64,000 nt of DNA from CAYVUB01 sp964454675 (lineage in GTDB: Bacteria; Bacteroidota; Bacteroidia; Flavobacteriales; Flavobacteriaceae), in assembly GCA_964454675.1 (NCBI GenBank), contig CAYVUB010000008.1, forward strand, positions 21,520 to 85,519. The letters run 5' to 3'. Both the position numbers and the translations under genes were made by a program. Of this stretch, positions 26,798 through 35,649 are shown piece by piece. Position 1 is the stretch's first letter. Every line of letters starts with the position of its first letter. The notes beneath the pieces were generated by a model. That model was not told where the DNA came from, did no database searches, and worked only from the letters and a program-made list of their open reading frames with translations.

Positions 26798-29164
26798 ATG
26801 TCAAAAATCTTTTTGTTTATTGCCCTGTTTCTTAGTATATCTCATTGTATTACAGCCCAACAACCTGCCTTATCTGTCGAAAAAATCATGCAAGACCCTA
26901 AATGGATTGGAAATTTCCCTGCAAATGTAAAATGGGATGAGCATAGTGAATCTGTCTATTTTAATTACGATAAAGACAATCCTCAGGATTCGCTTTACCG
27001 CATTCAAGTGTTAAACAAAAAAACTATTGAGCAGGTAAGCCATACGGCAAAAAGAAACATTGTCTTTGCAGGTGGTAGCTATAACTCTTCAAAAACCCAA
27101 AAAGTTTATACAAAAAACAACGCTTTAACGGTTTACAATATCAGCACCCGAACCGAAAAAACCTTATTAGAATGGTCTGATTACATCCGTAATCCGCAGT
27201 TTTTGGCAAATGAAAACCTTATCACTTTTAATGCCGGTAATAATGCTTATATAATAAACCAATCCACAGGAAGCATTAAAAAACTCACCAATATCAAATC
27301 TGGTGATGCCCCAAAAACCAACGAAAAAGCCGAAACATCTGATAAATCTTTATGGCTCGAAACCGATAATCTTAAGCTATTAAACGTTGTTAATGAACGT
27401 AAACAAAAACGTGAAGCTGCAAAAGCATATAACGAACTTGTAAAAGACAAAGAACCTTACACCTATTATTCCGGGAAACAACGCATTACCAATATACAAG
27501 TATCACCAACTGCCAATTATGTGACGTTTAACATCAATCACTCCAATAATGGTGATGCTACCATAGTTCCCGATTATATTGACGCTTCGGGTTATACAAC
27601 CAATCTCAATACACGCACAAAAGTTGGCGATGAAAAAACCAAAACAGACCTTATGGTTTATAACATTGCAAAAGATACCGTTTACAAAGTAAATACCGAA
27701 ATGCTTACCGGAATAAGCGATTTACCCGACTATGTTAAAGATTACCCTGAAAAAGAATGGGCAACGCAACCAAGAGATGTGGTTGTTTCTAAAGCTTATT
27801 TTTCTGCCGATGGTGCACACGCTATTGTAAACGTACGCTCCAAAGATAATAAAGACCGATGGATAGCAAAACTCGACCTCAACACAGGAAATTTAACAAC
27901 CTTAGACCGCCAGCGTGATGAAGCATGGATTTCCGGCCCCGAAATTGGCTGGACTATGGAAGGCGGTACGTTGGGCTGGCTGCCGGATAACAGGCACATT
28001 TACTTCCAGTCGGAAGCTACGGGATACTCACATCTGTACCTGCTTGATGTTACCACAGGAACAAAAAAAGCACTTACTTCGGGCAACTACGAAGTGTTTA
28101 GCCCGTTTTTATCAAAAGACGGCAAGCACTGGTATTTAACAACCTCCGAAGTACATCCGGGCGAGCGTCATTTTTACAAAATGCCGGTTATGGGCGGCAA
28201 CAAACAGCAGTTAACATCACTTACCGGAAATAATGACGTTAAATTATCACCCGATGAAAAGCATCTTGTTATTTTGTACTCATACAGCAACCAGCCCGAA
28301 GAACTGTATTATAAACCCAACAACCCAAAAGCCGAAGCCGTAAAACTTACATCGGGACAATCGGAAGCGTTTAAAAGTTATACTTGGCGCGACCCGCAAT
28401 TAGTAACTTTTAAAGCCGAAGATGGTGCTATGGTTCCTGCCCGGCTGTATGTTCCTGACAGTTCGGTAAAAAATGATGCGGCGGTTATTTTTGTGCACGG
28501 TGCAGGCTATTTGCAAAATGTTCATAAATGGTGGTCATCCTATTTTAGAGAGTATATGTTTCATAACCTGCTTACCGATTTGGGTTATACCGTTATAGAC
28601 ATCGATTACCGGGGAAGCGCAGGATATGGACGCGACTGGCGTACAGGCATTTACCGGCACATGGGCGGCAAAGACTTATCAGACCAGGTTGACGGCGCAA
28701 AATACCTTGTAGAGCAACACGGCATTAACCCCGATAAAATAGGAATTTACGGTGGCAGCTACGGCGGTTTCATTACACTTATGGCATTGTTCAACAATCC
28801 CGAAACCTTTAAAGCCGGTGCAGCATTGCGTTCTGTGACAGACTGGGCGCATTATAACCACGGTTATACTTCAAATATCCTGAACGAACCGTTTAACGAC
28901 CCTATTGCTTACCGCCGCTCATCCCCTATTTATTTTGCCGAAGGTTTACAGGGACATTTGCTTATTGCGCATGGTATAGTGGACGTAAACGTGCATTTTC
29001 AGGATGTGGTACGGCTGGCACAACGCCTTATAGAACTGCAAAAAGATAATTGGGAAATGGCGGTATATCCTGCCGAAGACCACGGTTTTGTTGAACCAAG
29101 CAGCTGGACAGACGAATACAAACGTATTTTAAAGTTGTTTAACGAAGTGTTACTGGATAAATAA
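26798..29164 (+). CDS. S9 family prolyl oligopeptidase / dipeptidyl peptidase IV-like
   Basis: A 788-residue exported serine peptidase. The signal peptide ends near ITAQ (residue 21). The N-terminal DPP-IV-type beta-propeller covers about 50-520. The alpha/beta-hydrolase domain carries Ser654 in GGSYGGF, Asp729 in HGIVDVNVHF and His762 in AEDHGFVEP, a complete catalytic triad. The enzyme is predicted to release N-terminal dipeptides or cleave after proline in the periplasm or at the surface. It follows the M1-like gene on the same strand; both may act on exogenous peptides. Confidence 0.93.
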   Translation: MSKIFLFIALFLSISHCITAQQPALSVEKIMQDPKWIGNFPANVKWDEHSESVYFNYDKDNPQDSLYRIQVLNKKTIEQVSHTAKRNIVFAGGSYNSSKTQKVYTKNNALTVYNISTRTEKTLLEWSDYIRNPQFLANENLITFNAGNNAYIINQSTGSIKKLTNIKSGDAPKTNEKAETSDKSLWLETDNLKLLNVVNERKQKREAAKAYNELVKDKEPYTYYSGKQRITNIQVSPTANYVTFNINHSNNGDATIVPDYIDASGYTTNLNTRTKVGDEKTKTDLMVYNIAKDTVYKVNTEMLTGISDLPDYVKDYPEKEWATQPRDVVVSKAYFSADGAHAIVNVRSKDNKDRWIAKLDLNTGNLTTLDRQRDEAWISGPEIGWTMEGGTLGWLPDNRHIYFQSEATGYSHLYLLDVTTGTKKALTSGNYEVFSPFLSKDGKHWYLTTSEVHPGERHFYKMPVMGGNKQQLTSLTGNNDVKLSPDEKHLVILYSYSNQPEELYYKPNNPKAEAVKLTSGQSEAFKSYTWRDPQLVTFKAEDGAMVPARLYVPDSSVKNDAAVIFVHGAGYLQNVHKWWSSYFREYMFHNLLTDLGYTVIDIDYRGSAGYGRDWRTGIYRHMGGKDLSDQVDGAKYLVEQHGINPDKIGIYGGSYGGFITLMALFNNPETFKAGAALRSVTDWAHYNHGYTSNILNEPFNDPIAYRRSSPIYFAEGLQGHLLIAHGIVDVNVHFQDVVRLAQRLIELQKDNWEMAVYPAEDHGFVEPSSWTDEYKRILKLFNEVLLDK

Positions 29165-29201
29165 CTTTGTAGAAATAATGTGCGCATCAGCCAATAAAAG
29201 A

Positions 29202-29286
29202 AGAGGTTGTCCCAAAACTGCCATCTTATGTTTGCAATTATAGAATGGCAAAAATGCTGATTTCAGCACTTTTGAGACAACCTCTC
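29202..29286. repeat. 85-bp nested inverted repeat after the S9 peptidase gene
   Basis: The outer arms AGAGGTTGTCCCAAAACTG (from 29202) and CACTTTTGAGACAACCTCT (to about 29286) are complementary with two mismatches. Inside, GCCAT..TAT pairs with ATA..ATGGC. It may be a bidirectional terminator for the two convergent genes or a small MITE-like element. Confidence 0.55.
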
Positions 29287-29291
29287 TGTGT

Positions 29292-29672
29292 TTATTTATC
29301 AATATGTTCGACATTCAAAATTTCTAATTTGAGAGTTCCCTTTTTTGCGGGCCACTCAATAATATTACCTGTTTTATAGCCTACCATAGCGATACCTTCA
29401 TCTGATAAAATCGAAATTTTATTTTTATTTGGATTAGATTTCCCGGGACCTACAAAAGTTACGGTTTTCTCTTGGTTTGAGGTATGCTCTCTATAAGTAA
29501 CAATACTGTTTACACAAACAGTATTGGCAGGAAGTTCTCTTCTTAAAACTTGCGATGCCTTTTTTAATTCGCTTAAAATAATTTTTTCTTCGCCTGGAGT
29601 TACTTTTTTTCTTCGTACATGATCTTTAATTAAATCATAAGTTCCGGTTGTTAATACAATATTTTGTGTCAT
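29292..29672 (-). CDS. GreA/GreB C-terminal-domain protein (Rnk-like)
   Basis: A 126-residue protein. A short N-terminal helical part (DLIKDHVRRKK, then EKIILSELKKAS) is followed by the GreA/GreB C-terminal FKBP-like domain (TVCVNSIVTYRE, TVTFVGPGKS, SDEGIAMVGYKTG, EWPAKKGTLKLEIL). It lacks the long coiled coil of GreA and matches the Rnk or short Gre-like class that binds RNA polymerase. The ATG at 29672 fits the family N-terminus. Partners are not indicated by the neighbours. Confidence 0.85.
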   Translation of the reverse strand: MTQNIVLTTGTYDLIKDHVRRKKVTPGEEKIILSELKKASQVLRRELPANTVCVNSIVTYREHTSNQEKTVTFVGPGKSNPNKNKISILSDEGIAMVGYKTGNIIEWPAKKGTLKLEILNVEHIDK

Positions 29673-30139
29673 TAGTTTTTTAATTTTTTAATTTTTTCAA
29701 AAAAGATGAGGTAAGACTCTACATTAAACAGATGCGTAAGCTCTTTAATGGTTCTTAATTGAAAATAAATTGATTTAAAACTGGTTGATTTCCCTGTCCA
29801 GAGTCCTGCCGACAGGGTTTAAGAAATAAACTCCTTAGAACTTCTTAAAAAAGTATCGTCATGCAAATACAACAACGACTGTAAAAGCCGAATCAATCGA
29901 TTATCAGAAAAATAAAAGTTTGATGGTTTCATTTTATTGCTAATAACTTTTATAAAGCTACTAAGATACAACATTTTTTTGTCCTTACAGACTTTCATCA
30001 CAGGTTCTCACAAAACTTTCAAACGCTATCGTTTGTACTATATTAAAAAAAAATCAAAATCGAGGTTTTTAATCGGACTAACTCTCGTCTATCCTTAATC
30101 TATTCCGTATCTTAGCAGCTTTCAAAATTTAAGAATAAA
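29673..30139. other. 467-bp gap without a convincing gene
   Basis: This gap between the divergent Rnk-like gene and purB is AT-rich. It contains a hairpin repeat at 29792-29817 and a minus-strand reading frame (29819-29932 from its inner ATG, about 37 residues) without recognisable features. TATCTTAG near 30108 resembles a -7 element for purB. Nothing else is seen. Confidence 0.4.
29792..29817. repeat. Hairpin CCCTGTC / GACAGGG
   Basis: CCCTGTC at 29792-29798 pairs exactly with GACAGGG at 29811-29817 across a 12-base loop (CAGAGTCCTGCC). It is the only GC-rich stretch in an AT-rich gap and has the look of a dispersed palindromic repeat. Confidence 0.5.
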
Positions 30140-31483
30140 ATGTCCACATCATCGCTCAACGCCATTTCACCGATTGATGGCCGCTACAGAAACAATGTCA
30201 ATGAACTGGCTGCCTTTTTTTCAGAAGAAGCCTTAATAAAATACCGTGTACTTGTTGAGATTGAATACTTTATAGCTTTATGCGAATTGCCTTTGCCGCA
30301 GCTTACGGGTGTTAACCCTGAACGTTTTGACGATTTGAGAGCCATTTATCAAAATTTTTCTACTGAAAATGCTCTGGCTGTCAAAACCATCGAAAAAGTC
30401 ACCAACCACGATGTAAAAGCTGTTGAATATTTTATCAAAGAGCAATTTGATGCTTTAGGACTATCGGCTTACAAAGAGTTTATCCATTTCGGGCTTACTT
30501 CGCAAGACATCAACAATACCGCTATACCGCTGAGTATTAAAGATGCTATGAACGAGGTATATGTTCCGGAATATTTCGGTTTATTAAAAAAACTGAAAGA
30601 ACTCGCTCAAGAATGGGCACATATCCCAATGCTGGCAAGAACACATGGGCAGCCGGCATCGCCTACCCGATTAGGAAAAGAAATCAGCGTGTTTGTGGTA
30701 AGGCTCGAAGAGCAGTTTAACCTGCTGAACGATGTGCCGAGTGCGGCAAAATTTGGCGGTGCTACAGGAAATTTCAACGCACATAAAGTTGCATATCCTG
30801 ATATTGACTGGAAAGATTTTGGCGGTCGGTTTGTTCAGGAAAAGTTAGGATTGCACCACTCGTTTCCTACCACGCAAATTGAACATTACGATCATCTGGC
30901 GGCTTTGTTTGACGGCTTAAAACGTATCAATACCATACTAATTGATTTGGACAGAGATATCTGGACATACGTATCGATGGATTATTTTAAACAAAAAATA
31001 AAAGCCGGCGAAGTAGGCAGCAGCGCTATGCCGCACAAAGTGAATCCTATTGATTTTGAAAACAGCGAAGGTAATCTGGGACTGGCAAACGCTATATTTG
31101 AGCATTTATCGGCAAAACTTCCTGTGTCGAGATTGCAGCGCGATTTGACCGATAGTACGGTATTGCGAAATGTAGGTGTTCCTTTTGGGCATACATTGAT
31201 AGGATTTAAATCGGCAGTAAAAGGACTGAACAAATTACTGCTTAACGAAGTAAAATTTGCCGAAGATTTGGAAAATAACTGGGCGGTAGTTGCCGAAGCC
31301 ATACAGACTATTTTGCGTCGTGAAGGCTATAAAAATCCTTACGAAGCCTTAAAAGGTTTGACCAGAACCAACGAAGCGATAACCCAAAAATCTATTGCCG
31401 GTTTTATTGAAACTCTTGAAGTTTCTGATGCTGTTAAGACAGAATTGAAACAGATTACACCAAGCAATTATACAGGTATATGA
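30140..31483 (+). CDS. purB: Adenylosuccinate lyase
   Basis: A 447-residue member of the fumarase/aspartase superfamily. The signature loop GSSAMPHKVNPIDFENSEG starts near residue 293 and holds the catalytic Ser; the substrate-binding motifs RTHGQPASPT and TSQDINNTA are also present. It makes fumarate and AMP from adenylosuccinate and cleaves SAICAR in purine synthesis. The N-terminus SSLNAISPIDGRY is the E. coli PurB type. The stop overlaps the start of a small membrane protein gene by 4 bp. Confidence 0.96.
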   Translation: MSTSSLNAISPIDGRYRNNVNELAAFFSEEALIKYRVLVEIEYFIALCELPLPQLTGVNPERFDDLRAIYQNFSTENALAVKTIEKVTNHDVKAVEYFIKEQFDALGLSAYKEFIHFGLTSQDINNTAIPLSIKDAMNEVYVPEYFGLLKKLKELAQEWAHIPMLARTHGQPASPTRLGKEISVFVVRLEEQFNLLNDVPSAAKFGGATGNFNAHKVAYPDIDWKDFGGRFVQEKLGLHHSFPTTQIEHYDHLAALFDGLKRINTILIDLDRDIWTYVSMDYFKQKIKAGEVGSSAMPHKVNPIDFENSEGNLGLANAIFEHLSAKLPVSRLQRDLTDSTVLRNVGVPFGHTLIGFKSAVKGLNKLLLNEVKFAEDLENNWAVVAEAIQTILRREGYKNPYEALKGLTRTNEAITQKSIAGFIETLEVSDAVKTELKQITPSNYTGI

Positions 31484-31692
31484 CTTTTAGTAAAAATACC
31501 ATAGCACTTACCGTTACAGGCATTATTGCCATAGGATTTTTTGTTGCCGGCCTTTTTAATGTGCTTGATTATTTTATTGTAAAACTGCTGTTGTTTGCCG
31601 GATTTGCTATGCTGATGATATATGTGGTTTATATCGTAGTCAAGCAATATAACGAAACTAAAAATCACCCGAACCAAGAAAGCAGCGAGTGA
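31480..31692 (+). CDS. Small two-helix membrane protein coupled to purB
   Basis: A 70-residue protein with two predicted membrane helices (about residues 9-27 and 34-54) and a hydrophilic tail (KQYNETKNHPNQESSE). It starts in an ATGA overlap with purB, which implies translational coupling. No family is recognised. The overlap start, clear hydrophobic pattern and normal codon use argue for a real gene. Confidence 0.6.
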   Translation: MTFSKNTIALTVTGIIAIGFFVAGLFNVLDYFIVKLLLFAGFAMLMIYVVYIVVKQYNETKNHPNQESSE

Positions 31693-31720
31693 TTTTATGT
31701 ATTAGGATTTAGTCCTCTTA

Positions 31721-32269
31721 TTACTTAAAAAACTTTATAAATTCGTTTACTTTGGCTTCTTCAATATCGGCTTTATCCAATGCCGATACCAGATTCATTA
31801 TTTTCACAGGATTCATCTCATCACCCAAAATTCTTACTACCGCAAAACCTTTATCATCAGAATTTCCGAATAAAATAAACTCATCGATATCATCATCACT
31901 ATCACCCAAAATTTTGATTACAAATCTGCCGTCAACATCATTTCCACCACGCATCAGCTCTTCGTACTTTTCTTCTTTGAGGATGGTTTTAACTTTTTCT
32001 AACTCTACGTCGTATTCTGCCTTATTTTCAGGTGATAGTCTGTACGCAAGCATGTTAAGTTTTTTGATAGATTTGTATGCTTCTTTCTGTTCGTCTGTTA
32101 ATGCATTTTTATCTATGTTTAAAACACTAACCGGCATATCTACCGCCAAAAAACCGGGTTTTTCCTGATTATCTACAAAATAGCTCTGCAATGATGCACT
32201 CTGATTGCAACTATATACCGTTGCAACCAGAATGATTAAGTATGCTATATTTTTTACTGCCGTTACCAT
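31721..32269 (-). CDS. DUF4252 family lipoprotein
   Basis: A 182-residue protein with a lipoprotein signal: NIAYLIILVATVYSC, Cys near residue 21. The DUF4252 domain is mostly hydrophilic, with acidic stretches (GDSDDDIDEFILFG). It is the last gene of a sigma, anti-sigma, DUF4252, DUF4252 operon and follows its paralogue by 6 bp. The function of DUF4252 is not known; the operon suggests an envelope stress or signalling role. Confidence 0.85.
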   Translation of the reverse strand: MVTAVKNIAYLIILVATVYSCNQSASLQSYFVDNQEKPGFLAVDMPVSVLNIDKNALTDEQKEAYKSIKKLNMLAYRLSPENKAEYDVELEKVKTILKEEKYEELMRGGNDVDGRFVIKILGDSDDDIDEFILFGNSDDKGFAVVRILGDEMNPVKIMNLVSALDKADIEEAKVNEFIKFFK

Positions 32270-32275
32270 AATACC

Positions 32276-32902
32276 TTATTGTTTTTTTCCTTTTCCGGCT
32301 TTTTCAAGCTGTTCGCCTCCGGGAATATTCATTTTATTGGTAAGTTTTGAGATTTGTCTTAGGTCAATATCACCAACTATAGATACTAATACGGTTTCTA
32401 TTTCGCGCTTTTCACCGTTCACTTTCACGTTGGCATTTTTGGTAACTTCTTTCAATCCTGTAATGTGCATCAACAATTCTTTAACGTGGTTTTCATCTTT
32501 ACCCGATTTTACAAAGAATTTCACGTTTTTATCGCCGTCTTTAAACCGCATTAATTCTTCAAGTTTTGAGCTTGCTATGTGTTTTTCTATATCGACCGAT
32601 AAACTTGATGAAATAGCGTTGTCACCTGTAGCCAAGAACTTTAGGCTTTCAATCTTTTTTGTCATGTCTAAAATTGCTTGCGCTTCCGGATCATCTGCTT
32701 CGACATTCATACTTGCCAGCATATTGAACATTTTTTGGTTGACAACACCTGAGGTAACGCCTCTTAAATCTTCATATTTTGAAAAAAAGCTCTGCCCAAT
32801 TGTAGTTAATGGCACTAAAACAATTGCTGTTAAAATTATTAGTTTTTTACTCACCGAACTTATTTTGCTTGTGTGTTCGTGAAAATTTTTTGAATTTTTC
32901 AT
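32276..32902 (-). CDS. DUF4252 family exported protein
   Basis: A 208-residue paralogue of the next gene. A hydrophobic segment at about residues 20-36 (KLIILTAIVLVPLTTIGQ) serves as a signal peptide after an unusually long polar leader of about 18 residues. The mature part has the DUF4252 pattern (FLATGDNAISSSL, then KDENHVKELLMHITGL). There is no lipobox Cys, unlike its paralogue. The 78-bp gap before it holds T-rich low-complexity words. Confidence 0.8.
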   Translation of the reverse strand: MKNSKNFHEHTSKISSVSKKLIILTAIVLVPLTTIGQSFFSKYEDLRGVTSGVVNQKMFNMLASMNVEADDPEAQAILDMTKKIESLKFLATGDNAISSSLSVDIEKHIASSKLEELMRFKDGDKNVKFFVKSGKDENHVKELLMHITGLKEVTKNANVKVNGEKREIETVLVSIVGDIDLRQISKLTNKMNIPGGEQLEKAGKGKKQ

Positions 32903-32904
32903 GA

Positions 32905-32998
32905 TTTCTGTTTGTTTATTATTTATTGTTTGTTGTTTATTATTTGTAGGTTATAGTTACTCACTCATAACTCTTAACTCTTAATTCTTAATTATTTT
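32905..32998. repeat. Low-complexity TTGTTTATTATT and AACTCTTAACTCTTAATTC words
   Basis: Two kinds of degenerate tandem words fill the gap between the anti-sigma and first DUF4252 genes: TTGTTTATTATTTATTG followed by CTCATAACTCTTAACTCTTAATTCTT in short units. It belongs to the same general class of seven- to eight-base repeats seen in other gaps here. Confidence 0.5.
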
Positions 32999-33469
32999 CT
33001 CGGTTGTTTTTGAAAATTCATTGATGTATTTTACATTTCCGGCGCCTTCGTTTAAATTTTCGGATACCAGATTTAAAACGTCCATGGTTTCTCTTCCTTT
33101 ATTTAAGTGTGTTGATACCATACTTAATACATCCATGGTTTGGTTATAAGCCATTAGCTCTTCTTCGTTTAAATCATCAATGCTACGTTTTTTGTCAAAC
33201 TGTGTATATAATCCTGTCATTACAAGTATTGCGGCAGCCACAGACAGCCATTTGTACAATGTGTATGATTTTTTTACGGGTACGATAACTGCTTTGTCAA
33301 ACTGCTCCTGCTTGGTTTGCGCAAAGTATTGAAACATGCTTTTGTAAACTTCCAGATGCGGCGCCACATTATCCTGAGCAAAATAAGCTTTTAGTTGCTG
33401 CTCTTCATGAAGCGTGGTTTGGGCATTTTCATACTTTTCCAGCAGTTGTTCTATATTATCTGGTGCCAT
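32981..33469 (-). CDS. Membrane-anchored anti-sigma factor-like protein
   Basis: A 162-residue protein. The N-terminal cytoplasmic helical region (NIEQLLEKYENAQTTLHEEQQLKAYF) resembles the sigma-binding part of anti-sigma factors. One membrane segment at about 72-87 (WLSVAAAILVMTGLYTQF) is followed by a periplasmic tail with two similar MDVLxxVSxxLNxG motifs. It overlaps the sigma-factor gene by 14 bp. The call rests on position and topology, as the sequence family is loose. Confidence 0.75.
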   Translation of the reverse strand: MAPDNIEQLLEKYENAQTTLHEEQQLKAYFAQDNVAPHLEVYKSMFQYFAQTKQEQFDKAVIVPVKKSYTLYKWLSVAAAILVMTGLYTQFDKKRSIDDLNEEELMAYNQTMDVLSMVSTHLNKGRETMDVLNLVSENLNEGAGNVKYINEFSKTTEKIIKN

Positions 33470-33962
33470 AGTTATGTGTTTGCGTTAATTGTTCTCTTAA
33501 TGTTTTTCTGGCTCTTGATAAAGCTACCCTTATGGCTGTTTCATTCATATCGAGCATTTGGGCTATTTCTTCAAATTCGTATTGTTCAATATCTCTGAGC
33601 TGTATGATTATTTTTTGCTGTTCGGGCAATTGCTCTATCATTTTTGAAAGCCATTGCATACTGTCGTTCAATTCTGTTTGCTTTTGTACCGATGTGCTAT
33701 CTTGATAATTGCTGTGAACGATTTTCAAATTCTGTGCCTGTTTTGATTTTAACCTGTCCAGACTGTAATTTTTGGTCATCGTCATCGCAAAAGCTTCTAC
33801 ATTTTTGTACCCGGCAATTTGCTGTTTGTTATTCCATAATTTCAATAAAACCTCCTGCGTGGCATCTTCGGCTTCTTCATTGGAAACCAGAAGGCGTTTT
33901 GCAAGCCGATAGACTTTATCCTTAAAAGGCATCACCAATTTTACAAAATCAGTTTGTGTCAT
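33456..33962 (-). CDS. ECF-type RNA polymerase sigma factor
   Basis: A 168-residue sigma-70-family factor with only regions 2 and 4. Region 2 has AEDATQEVLLKLWNN near residues 32-46. Region 4 has the helix-turn-helix FEEIAQMLDMNETAIRVALSRARKTLRE near 128-156. It is the first gene of the operon and is followed by its presumed anti-sigma factor. The target regulon probably includes the two DUF4252 genes; a target promoter was not identified. Confidence 0.93.
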   Translation of the reverse strand: MTQTDFVKLVMPFKDKVYRLAKRLLVSNEEAEDATQEVLLKLWNNKQQIAGYKNVEAFAMTMTKNYSLDRLKSKQAQNLKIVHSNYQDSTSVQKQTELNDSMQWLSKMIEQLPEQQKIIIQLRDIEQYEFEEIAQMLDMNETAIRVALSRARKTLREQLTQTHNYGTR

Positions 33963-34121
33963 TATGATTGGTTTTGTTTTAAAAACAGCTTTGTTATCCC
34001 TGTTTGCTATTACGACGAAGCTGTTTCAATTTTGTTACAAAAAATTTTTAGTTTACAATATTCTGAGTAAATTTAGTGTTTATATAGCGACTTCCTTTTG
34101 CTAAAACGAAAAAGAAAAATT

Positions 34122-35558
34122 ATGAATAAAATAAGACTCACTCTGTTAACCGTGCTTGTTTTGGGCTTAAACACCTCATGCTTTGAAGACATGGATGACA
34201 ACGCCATTGCAACGGTTGCTATTAATGATTTTGTATGGAAAGCCATGAATGCGGTGTATTTGTACAAAGCCGAAATACCCGATTTGGCAAACGACCGTTT
34301 TCTTTCAAATGAAGATTACAACTCATATCTTAATAGTTTTTCAACTCCCGAAGAGTTGTTTGAAAGTGTTATTTATAACAGGGACGTTGTGGATAGATTC
34401 AGCAGAATTAGAAGTAATTACTATGAACTTGAACAACAATTGAATGGCGTTTTCACAACCAATGGTTTAGAAATTAATTTGTATTATGTTCCTAATAGTA
34501 ATACCAATATCTTTGGCGCTATAAGATTGGTGCTAAACGATAGTCCTGCAAGTAATCTTGGTTTACAACGCGGGCAGTTTTTTAATGCTGTTAATGGCAC
34601 TACTTTAACGGTTGATAATTATGAGAATTTATTGACTCAGGATAGCTACACGCTTCATTTTGCTACATATAATGATAATGGCACACCGGATGATACATCT
34701 GATGACAGTATAAATTCTACATCAGACACAGCGTCATTAACCAAAGTGGCTTACACCGAAAATCCTGTATATATGACCAAAATCATTGAAGTTGACGGGC
34801 AAAATGTAGGCTACTTAATGTATAATAGCTTTAATAGTAACTACCATACGCAGCTCAATAATGCTTTTGCAACCTTTCAAGCCAATAATGTACAGCATTT
34901 GGTATTAGACCTGCGTTATAACGGTGGTGGAACAATTAGTACCGCTGTATTTTTAGGAAGTATGATTACCGGTCAGTTTAACGGACAAATATTTTCAAAA
35001 ACGATTTACAATGAAGATTTACAAGAGCTAAACACCAATTATAATTTTACAAACAGCTTAGGAAGCGGCGGTTCTTCCATTAACAGCTTATTTTTAAATA
35101 AAGTTTATGTTTTAACAACCGGAAACTCTGCATCGGCGAGTGAATTGGTCATCAACAGCCTTAAAGAGTATATTGATGTGGTTCAGGTAGGCGATTTTAC
35201 AACGGGAAAAACGCAAGCCTCACGGATTGTTTACGATTCGCCCAATTTAGGACCAAACAATAAGAACCCTAATCATACGTATGCTTTATTGCCTCTAATA
35301 GCAAACTCCATCAATGTTAATGATGAAGAAGTACCCGCAAATGGGCTGGCACCGCAAATCACTGTTGTAGAACAAGGCAGAAATTTAGGGACATTAGGTG
35401 AAGTTACCGAACCGCTGCTTGCGGCTGCTTTGGCAAATATTCAAGGTGGAGGAAGATTTGCTCAACCTGTTGATGAAAAATCAAAACCAATTAAAAACAA
35501 TATCGATAAAACAATTATTGATGGATTGATGTTTATTACTGATGATGATATTCAGTAA
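34122..35558 (+). CDS. S41 family C-terminal processing peptidase lipoprotein
   Basis: A 478-residue lipoprotein. The signal ends in LGLNTSC, and an acidic linker (FEDMDDN) follows. A PDZ-like region covers about 110-180. The S41 core has the catalytic Ser338 in SASASE and Lys363 in TTGKTQ, 25 residues apart as in E. coli Prc. The frame is open to a TTG at 34098, but ATG at 34122 (MNKIRLTLLTVLVLG) is the natural start. It is divergent from the sigma-factor operon. It probably degrades or processes periplasmic or outer-membrane proteins. Confidence 0.92.
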   Translation: MNKIRLTLLTVLVLGLNTSCFEDMDDNAIATVAINDFVWKAMNAVYLYKAEIPDLANDRFLSNEDYNSYLNSFSTPEELFESVIYNRDVVDRFSRIRSNYYELEQQLNGVFTTNGLEINLYYVPNSNTNIFGAIRLVLNDSPASNLGLQRGQFFNAVNGTTLTVDNYENLLTQDSYTLHFATYNDNGTPDDTSDDSINSTSDTASLTKVAYTENPVYMTKIIEVDGQNVGYLMYNSFNSNYHTQLNNAFATFQANNVQHLVLDLRYNGGGTISTAVFLGSMITGQFNGQIFSKTIYNEDLQELNTNYNFTNSLGSGGSSINSLFLNKVYVLTTGNSASASELVINSLKEYIDVVQVGDFTTGKTQASRIVYDSPNLGPNNKNPNHTYALLPLIANSINVNDEEVPANGLAPQITVVEQGRNLGTLGEVTEPLLAAALANIQGGGRFAQPVDEKSKPIKNNIDKTIIDGLMFITDDDIQ

Positions 35559-35583
35559 TTTATCTTAACATCTTAATCAAAAA

Positions 35584-35621
35584 CCGCCGTTACATTTATT
35601 TTTGTAACAGCGGCTTTTTTT
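35584..35621. terminator. Strong bidirectional terminator
   Basis: CCGCCGTTACA (35584-35594) pairs with TGTAACAGCGG (35603-35613) with one mismatch. A run of seven T follows on the + strand, and A-rich sequence precedes it for the other direction. It serves the convergent S41 and beta-propeller genes. Confidence 0.85.
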
Positions 35622-35649
35622 GTAGATTAAGATATGGTTACTATATTCC

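Noticed and set aside
29819..30001. A 60-residue minus-strand frame in the gap before purB
   Set aside because: Composition is low-complexity and no homology or start signal is evident; kept only as a remark in the gap entry.
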